A stretch of DNA of 64,000 bases from Calothrix membranacea FACHB-236 (GTDB lineage: Bacteria; Cyanobacteriota; Cyanobacteriia; Cyanobacteriales; Nostocaceae): the NCBI RefSeq assembly GCF_014696315.1, contig NZ_JACJPX010000001.1, positions 237,977 to 301,976 of the forward strand, written 5' to 3'. The translations under genes and the position numbers were made by a program. The notes beneath the pieces were generated by a model that worked only from the letters and a program-made list of their open reading frames with translations, was not told the DNA's origin and did not search any database. Positions 56,798 through 64,000 of the stretch are shown in pieces (position 1 is the stretch's first letter; each line of letters opens with the position of its first letter).

Positions 56798-57628
56798 ATG
56801 ACTTCACCCAAAGCCAAACTAGAAGATATTGAAATTCAGTTACTACTTGAAGGAATTTACCGTTACTGGGGTTACGACTTCCGTAATTATGCTTTTTCCT
56901 CTCTCAAACGTCGTATCCAAAATTTTATCAAAATAGAAGGCTATACAAGTGTTTCAGAATTGCAAGCACGAGTACTACATGATAGTAACTGTTTAGAAAG
57001 ATTCTTGCTAAGTCTCACAGTAAATGTTACTTCCATGTTTCGCGATCCTAGTTTTTATCTAGCTTTGAGAAAAGAGGTAATTCCGCTTTTGCGTACCTAT
57101 CCTTTTATTCGCATTTGGCACGCAGGATGCTCAACAGGAGAAGAAGTTTACTCAATGGCAATTTTACTACAGGAGGAAAATCTTTATCAACGTTGCCGGA
57201 TTTATGCTACCGACTTTAATGAAAAAGTCCTACAAAAAGCTAGAACTGGCATTTTTTCTCTCAAACTTATGCAGGATTATACTCAACTTTACCTGAAAGC
57301 AGGAGGAAAAGAGTCTTTTTCTGAGTACTATACCGCAGCTTACGACAGTGCAATTTTTCGTGCTTCTTTACGAGAAAATATTGTCTTTGCTCAACATAAC
57401 TTAGCTACAGATAGTTCTTTTAATGAATTTCATATCATTATTTGTCGCAATGTCTTAATTTATTTTAATCAAACCCTACAAAAGCGAGTACATGAACTTT
57501 TTTATAATAGCCTTTGTTCTTTTGGTATTCTCGGTTTAGGACGACAAGAATCAATTCGTTTTACTCCCCATGACCATCAATATCAAGAGCTTGTCAAAGG
57601 TGAAAAGCTCTATCGGAGGTTGAATTAG
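56798..57628 (+). CDS. CheR-type protein-glutamate methyltransferase
   Basis: 276 aa from the ATG at 56798 (a TTG at 56750 is less likely). The N-terminal helical domain has LKRRIQNFIKIEGY; the SAM domain has RIWHAGCSTGEEVYSMAILL, YATDFNEKVLQKARTGIF and FHIIICRNVLIYFN. It methylates glutamates on a receptor. It overlaps the CheB gene by one base. No chemoreceptor lies nearby; the hybrid kinase upstream may be the partner. Confidence 0.93.
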   Translation: MTSPKAKLEDIEIQLLLEGIYRYWGYDFRNYAFSSLKRRIQNFIKIEGYTSVSELQARVLHDSNCLERFLLSLTVNVTSMFRDPSFYLALRKEVIPLLRTYPFIRIWHAGCSTGEEVYSMAILLQEENLYQRCRIYATDFNEKVLQKARTGIFSLKLMQDYTQLYLKAGGKESFSEYYTAAYDSAIFRASLRENIVFAQHNLATDSSFNEFHIIICRNVLIYFNQTLQKRVHELFYNSLCSFGILGLGRQESIRFTPHDHQYQELVKGEKLYRRLN

Positions 57629-58188
57629 TGGTGTTTAAAATTGTAGTCATAGGTGCATCATTAGGCGGATTTACAGCTTTAAAAGAAATATTAGGAAACT
57701 TACCTAAAAACTTAAAATTGCCTATAGTAGTTGCACAGCATCGGCATCGAGAATCCTACAGTACATTGAGCGAATTTTTACAAAAGCATACATCTTTACA
57801 AGTCCGAGAGGTAGAAGATAAAGATGAAATTTCACCAGGGTATGTTTATTTAGCACCTGCTGATTACCATTTGTTAGTAGAATCTGGCTATTTCGCTCTT
57901 TCGACTGATGAGCCAATTTCCTATGCTCGACCTTCAATTGATGTCTTGTTTGAATCGGCTGCTGATATTTATGGTGAACAAGTAATTGGTGTAATATTAA
58001 CAGGAGCAAATGAAGATGGTGTACAAGGTTTAAAAGCGATCAAGTCGCGGTTGGGGATAGCAATAGTTCAAGATCCGACTACGGCTGAATGTTCAGTCAT
58101 GCCAAAAGCAGCAATTAATGCTGTTGCTGTAGACTGGATTTTGTCACCAAAAGAAATAGGTGAAAAAATAGTTTATCTTTGTGATTAG
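57628..58188 (+). CDS. CheB-type methylesterase domain protein
   Basis: 186 aa from GTG 57628 (or 57631). It is only the catalytic domain without the receiver: VVIGASLGGFTALKEIL (catalytic Ser), VVAQHRH (His), APADYHLLVE, SIDVLFESAAD and the Asp region VILTGANEDGVQGLKAIK. It removes methyl groups added by CheR. Without its own receiver it would need another control, perhaps the kinase's three receiver domains. Confidence 0.92.
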   Translation: MVFKIVVIGASLGGFTALKEILGNLPKNLKLPIVVAQHRHRESYSTLSEFLQKHTSLQVREVEDKDEISPGYVYLAPADYHLLVESGYFALSTDEPISYARPSIDVLFESAADIYGEQVIGVILTGANEDGVQGLKAIKSRLGIAIVQDPTTAECSVMPKAAINAVAVDWILSPKEIGEKIVYLCD

Positions 58189-58494
58189 ATAATCAGATAA
58201 TATTGCACTTAACTAAAATATATTCGGCAAGAATTCGAGTTTTGATTTTACAAACACAAGAGTAACATTTTCCTAAATTAACCTCTGCTATTAAGTATTT
58301 TTTCTTGGTTTAACTAGAATGCGATCGCTCTTACTAAAAATCAGTTTTACATAATATTAATCACTGTGTTTTTAGAATAGACATAAACCAAAAATCTTAC
58401 TACTATATATAATTGCTCTCTAATCAAGTTGCTACTATCAAAGCCTATGTCATATACTTAATATTAGAATTATATTAATTTTATTCATTCACAG
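58189..58494. other. Intergenic, AT-rich
   Basis: One HIP1 site (58321) in AT-rich sequence. No gene, terminator or repeat is recognised. Confidence 0.5.
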
Positions 58495-58941
58495 ATGACC
58501 ATTTATTTTTATGCAGTTCGTGAAGAATATGGCTGTTTTTCTAACTTTTCAGCTCATGGGTTTGAGTTAGATAGTTTATATTGGCCTACAAGCGAACATT
58601 ATTTTCAAGCACAAAAGTTTATTGGCACTTTGCATTTAGAACAAATTCGCTTAGTAAAAACTCCTAAAGATGCTGCCAGAATGGGACGTGAGAGAAGCCG
58701 TCCTCTGCGTCAAGATTGGGAACAAGTTAAAGACGATGTGATGCGAAAGGCAGTACTACGTAAATTTGAAACCCATACAGATATTAGGGAAATCCTCCTT
58801 GCTACTGGTAATGAAGATATAGTAGAAAACTCTCCCATTGACTTCTACTGGGGTTGTGGTTCTGATGGTAGTGGTAAAAATATGTTGGGATTAATTTTAA
58901 TGGAAGTGCGAGAAACACTTCGTTCTACTCACAGTGCCTAG
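58495..58941 (+). CDS. NADAR-family protein (YbiA-like N-glycosidase)
   Basis: 148 aa: FYAVREEYGCFSNFSAHGFE at the start, then YWPTSEHYFQAQKFIG, KTPKDAARMGRERSRPLRQDW and DFYWGCGSDGSGKNMLGLIL. YbiA-type members split N-glycosidic bonds in riboflavin intermediates; others act on ADP-ribosyl marks. Which substrate applies here is open. Confidence 0.9.
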   Translation: MTIYFYAVREEYGCFSNFSAHGFELDSLYWPTSEHYFQAQKFIGTLHLEQIRLVKTPKDAARMGRERSRPLRQDWEQVKDDVMRKAVLRKFETHTDIREILLATGNEDIVENSPIDFYWGCGSDGSGKNMLGLILMEVRETLRSTHSA

Positions 58942-59113
58942 ATGTATATTCAGAGTCCCATAATTTAGTTGATCAGGCTCATATTTGATTATTGAAAAAA
59001 TCAGGATAACTTGATTTTTTTCCCTATTTTCTTCTTATACCAACGATTTTAGCAATCAAAGTTGATTGCTATATATCCTTTTAAGAGGTAAATTAATTTG
59101 GAATTAGATCAAC

Positions 59114-59226
59114 TATAGGAATCATATTTGATTTTTGCGAAGCTAGGTATATCTTGACTCCGTTATTCTATCTTCCCTATTCACTGTCTACGCAAATCCT
59201 TTCTCCTAATCAAATCGAATTGCTAT
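59114..59226. mobile_element. Second MITE-like element
   Basis: TATAGGAATCATATTTGATT (left) and AATCAAATCGAATTGCTATA (right) are inverted repeats matching at 16 of 20 positions around a 73-bp centre without coding. Fragments with TTTAATTTTTGCGAAGCTTT-like sequence recur near 56548. Confidence 0.6.
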
Positions 59227-59279
59227 ATGTTATCTAAGAAAAGCGGAAAATTAGCAATCTTTAAAGGAGTTAACCACTT

Positions 59280-59582
59280 ATGTCTCTATCATCAATTAAC
59301 AAGAGATATTGTAAATGGTTTTGGGATGAATCTTTGGGAGGTGAGTATGATAATTGGGGTACTAGTACCTACCTCATGGAGGTAGGGCAAGATTTGTATG
59401 CACTTAGACAAGTAGAGATTTATGAAAACGGCAATGTCTTATTTTATGATTCCAGCCATGTTGCAGATGATTATGGCCGATTGTGCGACAAACAACTCAA
59501 TGAAGAGGATGTCAAAGATTTTGCCATTAATCAAGCGGAATTTGAACAAATATGGCATACAAAAATTCCGATGAATCGCTGA
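59280..59582 (+). CDS. Small conserved protein (DUF6881-like)
   Basis: 100 aa with AAAGGAG before the ATG. YCKWFWDESLGGEYDNWGTS, LYALRQVEIYENGNVLFYDS and a helical end AINQAEFEQIWHTKI match my memory of DUF6881-type proteins seen near contact-dependent and polymorphic toxin systems as immunity candidates. No toxin is nearby. Function unknown. Confidence 0.6.
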   Translation: MSLSSINKRYCKWFWDESLGGEYDNWGTSTYLMEVGQDLYALRQVEIYENGNVLFYDSSHVADDYGRLCDKQLNEEDVKDFAINQAEFEQIWHTKIPMNR

Positions 59583-59765
59583 AATTTATGTAACCGAAAG
59601 TGTGTGTATGTTACGCAATAACTATAATTAATTGCCGCTGAATAGTAGGAATTTTAACTAATCGAAGTCAGCGAGGGCTAGTAGTAAATTTATGGCTAAT
59701 GTGAATATATATCCAATATTTTGGGAATACTAAAGATTATCAGCAAACATAACAGGACTTGGTCG

Positions 59766-60860
59766 ATGTCTACAGGCGGATGGAATCCTAATTTCAAAAA
59801 TACAGATTCCTCAAAACTTCCAACATCATATCGGAAAATAGGGAAGCACAAAACCATTATTCATAAATTTGACCAAGCTACCCTAGAAGAAATTACAGTT
59901 TCACCAGAAACTAATGCCCAGCTAGCAGCAGCATCCCAGCTACTACGTCAAGGAGTTCAACAGCAGCAAGCTGGTGATTTGGCGGCTGCAATCAATTCTT
60001 TAGAACAATCTCTGGTATTGTTTCAAGCCATTGGGGATAGACACAAGCAAGAAAAAGTGCTTTCCTTGTTGGCATTAATCGCTTATACCCTCGGTCAATA
60101 CCAGAAAACTATCTCTTACTGCCAACAATGCCTCTCTTTGATGGGGGATATTTCAGATTTGTCAGTGAAAATGCAAGTACTATCTCATTTAGGTAATGCT
60201 TACCGACACCTCAATGAATATGAGAAAGCTATTGAGTTTTTAGAACAATGTTTGACAATTACCCAGCACAAGCAAGAGAAGCGCAGTCAAGTAGCTGCCT
60301 TGAATAATCTAGGATTAGTTTATAAAGCTGTGGGTAACTTTGCACAGGCAATTAGATATCAAGAGCAAAGTTTAGCAATATTACAAGAACTTAAAGACCA
60401 TTGGGGAGAAGAACAAGTACTCAAGAATTTGGGTAATGCTTGGTATGCATTGGATGATTACCCAAAAGCGATCGCCTATTATGAAAAATGTGTAGTCATA
60501 TCACGCAAGTTGAAAAATTTTCGTAGTGCGATTCATGTCTTAAAGAATCTCGCTAATGCTTGCTATGCTTTGGGTAATTATAGTCAAGCTATTATTTACT
60601 ATCAAGAGCGGTTGCAATTAGCTAGAGAACTTCAAGATAAGCGAACTGAAGAACAGTCGTTAGGAAGTTTAGGAGTTGCTTGTGAAGCCTTGGGTGATTA
60701 TGCCAGAGCAATCTTGTACCATGAAGAGCGTTTGCTTTTAGCTATCAGTCTCCAAGATATCCGCAGTCAAGAACAAGCGTTTGCTAGCCTGAAAGTTGCC
60801 TGCTATGCTTTAGGTGATTATGCCAAAGTTATGCAATACGAACAACAGATTGAGGGCTAA
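59766..60860 (+). CDS. TPR protein (kinesin-light-chain-like repeats)
   Basis: 364 aa from ATG 59766. After about 75 unstructured residues come seven 40-residue TPR units of the LGNAYRHLNEYEKAIEFLEQ and LGNAWYALDDYPKAIAYYEK type, the pattern of Nostoc scaffolds. No enzyme domain or signal peptide is seen, so it is probably a cytosolic adaptor. Confidence 0.88.
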   Translation: MSTGGWNPNFKNTDSSKLPTSYRKIGKHKTIIHKFDQATLEEITVSPETNAQLAAASQLLRQGVQQQQAGDLAAAINSLEQSLVLFQAIGDRHKQEKVLSLLALIAYTLGQYQKTISYCQQCLSLMGDISDLSVKMQVLSHLGNAYRHLNEYEKAIEFLEQCLTITQHKQEKRSQVAALNNLGLVYKAVGNFAQAIRYQEQSLAILQELKDHWGEEQVLKNLGNAWYALDDYPKAIAYYEKCVVISRKLKNFRSAIHVLKNLANACYALGNYSQAIIYYQERLQLARELQDKRTEEQSLGSLGVACEALGDYARAILYHEERLLLAISLQDIRSQEQAFASLKVACYALGDYAKVMQYEQQIEG

Positions 60861-61072
60861 GTATTGGTGATAGGGCAATGGGGATAAAAGATTTGGGAAT
60901 TGCTGCAACCAGTTGAAAATGGTTTTGTTTTGCTCATGATACCGATACAACTGATACAATAAATATTCTGTGAATAAAATTTTCAGCTACAGCTGATTTT
61001 TCCAAGTCTTCCACATCAGAAGTATTGCACTCAGATGAGACAGGTGGTATTTTCACCCAAATCTAGATTGTC

Positions 61073-61753
61073 ATGAGCAGCGAAACCCAACTTAGCCTAT
61101 TCGACGATTCCACTTTTAATCAACGAGATCTGATTCCCACAGACGCTAAAATTCCCATACCTGCCAATACCTATTCTGATATGACAGAGTTGGCACAACA
61201 CTGTAATCAGTGCCATCGTTGTGGATTAGGAAATAACCGCACTCATGCTGTGGTAGGACGCGGAAACCTCAAAGCACCAATTATGGTTGTGGGGGAAGCA
61301 CCAGGCCAAAATGAAGACGAAACAGGGTTACCATTTGTAGGCAAATCAGGGCAGCTGTTAGAGAAAATCTTGGCATCTGTAAGTCTGAGTACCGAGACTG
61401 ATGTATACATTTGCAATATCAACAAATGTCGGCCACCAGAAAATCGAGTGCCAACCACAGAAGAAATGGCAGCTTGCTTACCTTACTTATTAGAACAAAT
61501 TCGTTTAGTTGACCCGAAAATCATTTTATTAACTGGTGCAACTGCAGTTAAAGGCTTAACTAACGATAAGCGGGGAATTACGAAAATTCGTGGACAGTGG
61601 CTGGAATGGCAGGGGCGTTTATGTATGCCGATTTTTCATCCTTCCTATCTACTGCGGAACCCGTCTAGGGAAGTAGGCGGCCCTAAATGGTTGATGTGGC
61701 AAGATATACAAGCAGTACGCGCTAAGTATGATGAAATTAGGCAAACACATTGA
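61073..61753 (+). CDS. Family 4 uracil-DNA glycosylase (4Fe-4S)
   Basis: 226 aa. Cluster cysteines in CNQCHRCG and later NKCRPPENR and AACLP; the catalytic region VVGEAPGQNEDETGLPFVGKSG and the late FHPSYLLRNPS. It removes uracil from DNA to start base excision repair. Full length, with a short N-terminal extension. Confidence 0.93.
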   Translation: MSSETQLSLFDDSTFNQRDLIPTDAKIPIPANTYSDMTELAQHCNQCHRCGLGNNRTHAVVGRGNLKAPIMVVGEAPGQNEDETGLPFVGKSGQLLEKILASVSLSTETDVYICNINKCRPPENRVPTTEEMAACLPYLLEQIRLVDPKIILLTGATAVKGLTNDKRGITKIRGQWLEWQGRLCMPIFHPSYLLRNPSREVGGPKWLMWQDIQAVRAKYDEIRQTH

Positions 61754-61944
61754 ATCTGCTGTGATACTTATTGCTTAAACTACTGTCGTCACTCAATTTA
61801 TAAATTCAGTAGCGCGATCGCCTTCTTGTAGCAGTTTTCCTACCTCAAGCAATCACTAGGAGAAACCTTCTCATCCAAAGGTCTTTCTCTGCATATCAAA
61901 ATGACAGATGGGGAATTTTCATTCCCCACCAGTAAATAATTTCA

Positions 61945-63144
61945 TCACTGACCTTTTTGAGCTTGTACTTTAGCCGCTTCACTAAATTTTTTATATAGTT
62001 GAATGCGGCTTTGCGCTTCTTGATAACGGCTATGTTCTGCTGGAACCTGACTCATTAAATCAGAAGCCTCTTGCCACTTAGCTGCTAGAGTTGACCATTG
62101 CTCAGAACTTGTGGCTGTTTTACCAGATGCAGAAGCTTGATTAGCAATCCGCACTGCGGCTGCAAATGGATCTGGAGTAGAAAGAGTTTTAATTCCAGGT
62201 GTGGGAGTGGGTTTTGGCTTCGCAGCTAAGGATTTAGAAGCTTCTGCATATTTCTTATACAATTGAATGCGACTTTGAGCTTCCTGATAGCGGCTATGTT
62301 TTGCTGGAACCTGACTCATTAAATCAGAAGCCTCTTGCCATTTAGTAGCTAGCTCTAATCTCTGCTCAGGTGTTAGAGCCTTTTTACCCAATGCAGAAGC
62401 TTGATTAGCAATCCGCACTGCGGCTACAAATTGATCTTCAGTTTTCTGAGAAAAATTTTGAGTACTTGTCAGAGATGATACTTGCGGTTTGATACTTAAG
62501 GATTTAGAAGTCTCTGCTGAAGTAGAGGTTTCGCTTTTACCTTCTAACCATGCATAAGCGCCCCAAACTAGCAACAGTAGGGGTAAACATAAACCTGATA
62601 CCTTCAGCAATCCTATAGGTAAGGACTGTTTGGGTATACTTTTACTCTGGAGGCTATTTTTAGTTTTATTCCTATTTCTGCGTCTGAACACTACAGATCG
62701 CAAAGAATTTGGCTTAGGTAAGCTGACCTGAGCAAGTTCTGTTTTAGACTCTTTGTAATCTTGAAAATCCTTCAGTATTTGCCTGAAAATATTCGGTTGA
62801 GGTAAGGTAATTTCCTCTGACCAAAGCAATTGATTATCGCGATCGCGATAAATTTCCGTCAACCAAAGTAATTGCTGTTCTCGAACAATTCGGCTATTGA
62901 TATTTACTCGCCGAATATTTCGGGGTGCAATAGACTCCAGAATTTGCCGGATTTTTTGCACTATGGTAGTTTTCTCTAGTTGGTCTACTGATTGTGCCTC
63001 ACATAGCAGTTGTAAGACTCCATCAGAAAAAATCGCTCTGGTTCTAACCCCAGATTCGACTAGTTTTTCGTTCAGTAGTTGAATAATCGCAGCAACGCTA
63101 CCCTGGTGTGCTTGCCATGCGATATCGTTTATTCGATCTGCCAT
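61945..63144 (-). CDS. Single-pass membrane protein with duplicated C-terminal domain
   Basis: 399 aa. The cytosolic part (1-170) has an IIQLLNEKLVESGVRTRAIF segment typical of a cyanobacterial protein family; a basic stretch and a membrane helix (LLKVSGLCLPLLLLVWGAYAW, about 180-200) follow. The outside part carries two nearly identical units of about 70 residues, each with AAVRIANQASA, KWQEASDLMSQVPA and HSRYQEAQSRIQLYKK. The close likeness points to a recent duplication. Function unknown. Confidence 0.8.
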   Translation of the reverse strand: MADRINDIAWQAHQGSVAAIIQLLNEKLVESGVRTRAIFSDGVLQLLCEAQSVDQLEKTTIVQKIRQILESIAPRNIRRVNINSRIVREQQLLWLTEIYRDRDNQLLWSEEITLPQPNIFRQILKDFQDYKESKTELAQVSLPKPNSLRSVVFRRRNRNKTKNSLQSKSIPKQSLPIGLLKVSGLCLPLLLLVWGAYAWLEGKSETSTSAETSKSLSIKPQVSSLTSTQNFSQKTEDQFVAAVRIANQASALGKKALTPEQRLELATKWQEASDLMSQVPAKHSRYQEAQSRIQLYKKYAEASKSLAAKPKPTPTPGIKTLSTPDPFAAAVRIANQASASGKTATSSEQWSTLAAKWQEASDLMSQVPAEHSRYQEAQSRIQLYKKFSEAAKVQAQKGQ

Positions 63145-63825
63145 TTGTAATTTAGTGATAATTTTGCCACCCTGGTTTTTTAATGAACTAATTGAAAGTA
63201 TTTAGGTAACTGTTTTTTGCAAAACTTTGCTTTGCTTTTGATTTTATGAGTAATAATACAAGCTTGACAAACAAAATCATAAAACTAATACCTAAATTCT
63301 ACCTTTAGGAAGAAGCCTTTATCAGCATCAGTTAGTTTATTCCGCATTCTAGGTAATTGTCTACCTGTGTCAGAAAGAATGTTACAACTTAGAGTTTAAA
63401 GATGTGCTTGGCATCCAACAGCGAATTAAGAGCGTGAAGAGAGAACTCTATTTTACGTAATCCTACTATATATAAATGTGAAACCCAATAAATAGTTACA
63501 GGAGTAACACTGAGTAGTCATAAACTCGATAGACTCTATGTGAAATATGCGATCGCATTTTCTTAATAAAACTAGAAAAGTCGAATTCTATGTATTATTG
63601 ATTAATCCTCGCGAGCGATCCTTCAATCTGTTCATCCTGATATACCGCTTCTACCTATTGATCAACAATGGCATCAATTTTATGAATCAGAGTTTGGCTA
63701 AAGTCCATCTTTTGTTTAAGGATAGTCAGCGTCTTCAATTAGAGGTAGCTTAAATCCTTTCACATAAACTTCGCACCATACAAAAGATGGAGGTTTATGA
63801 CAAGCAAAAGGAAGAATAACCAAAC
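63145..63825. other. Intergenic
   Basis: Apart from a HIP1 site (63549) nothing is recognised. An open frame at 63547-63753 has a hydrophobic, unlikely composition and no ribosome binding site. Confidence 0.5.
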
Positions 63826-63855
63826 ACAAAAACCTCCCTAATTAAATTAAGGAGG
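63826..63855 (-). terminator. rRNA operon terminator
   Basis: Minus strand GCCTCCTTAATTTAATTAGG with GAGG then TTTTTG, 20 bp beyond the 5S end. Confidence 0.75.
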
Positions 63856-63874
63856 CTTTGATTTTGAAATAAAA

Positions 63875-63994
63875 GACCTGGCATCGAGCTATTGTGGCGT
63901 AGGGCAACCCCTAGACTATCGTGGCCGCAGCAGCGTTTCACCTCTGAGTTCGGGATGGGGTCAGTGTGGTTCCACCGCGCAATAGACACCAGGA
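63875..63994 (-). rRNA. rrf: 5S ribosomal RNA
   Basis: 120 nt on the minus strand, from TCCTGGTGTCTATTGCGCGG through GACCCCATCCCGAACTCAGA and GAAACGCTGCTGCGG to GCTCGATGCCAGGTC. Ends pair as in 5S helix I. 23S and 16S should lie beyond the right edge. Confidence 0.95.
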
Positions 63995-64000
63995 AAACCT

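Noticed and set aside
63547..63753. 68-codon open frame near the right end
   Set aside because: No ribosome binding site, hydrophobic random-looking composition and no recognisable family.

Overview
The window comes from a filamentous, probably heterocyst-forming cyanobacterium (Nostocales type). The evidence is the frequent HIP1 octamer GCGATCGC, the cyanobacterial genes pipX, pipY, sepF, a PAP/fibrillin protein and a Psb35-like photosystem II protein, an XisI-family gene, large hybrid histidine kinases, and intergenic space full of heptanucleotide tandem repeats and small palindromic elements. The exact species cannot be fixed from the sequence alone.

Left part (1-9.5 kb): a zinc-starvation locus. 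Four matches to the cyanobacterial Zur operator (core like TGATAATGATTATCA) sit before a His-rich COG0523 GTPase, an FAD/NAD(P) protein, a second CobW-like P-loop protein without the CxCC motif, and a hemB whose active-site loop lacks the zinc cysteines. With them travel a zinc-dependent folE paralogue, two metallophosphoesterase-fold proteins with substituted active sites (one has Cys at two metal-ligand positions, the other has lost almost all ligands) and a WD40 protein. The CobW-like/phosphoesterase trio is the best candidate for an undescribed system.

Middle-left (9.7-31 kb): methylmalonate-semialdehyde dehydrogenase, fluoride exporter crcB, a 21-cysteine Csp-type copper-storage protein, htpX, an alpha/beta hydrolase, an SNF2 helicase with a SWIM partner, a RelE-type toxin-antitoxin pair, ftsH, an AI-2E-type permease, a histidine phosphatase, a DUF39 sulfur-transfer enzyme, an RGG-tailed protein and a TPR protein.

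Middle (31-48 kb): a phosphonate-type binding lipoprotein next to two histidine kinases, a GDT1/UPF0016 manganese exporter behind a yybP-ykoY-type riboswitch, a Ski2-like helicase, the minus-strand cluster pipX-pipY-sepF-proC, pabB carrying an in-frame repeat insertion, an EcfT/CbiQ-type permease and der.

Right part (48-64 kb): xisI with a stump of xisH, Psb35-like and CsbD proteins, a CHASE3/GAF hybrid kinase with three receiver domains followed by CheR and CheB enzymes, a NADAR protein, a TPR protein, family-4 uracil-DNA glycosylase, and on the right edge the 5S rRNA end of a minus-strand rRNA operon.

Several repeat systems run through the window. A roughly 100-bp MITE-like hairpin has four copies, one with compensating stem changes. 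A short repeat supplies a GTG start to three unrelated genes, with an upstream GGAG in two of them. Two 21-bp-period tandem arrays each stand upstream of one of two paralogous small genes (17150-17545 and 48905-49270).
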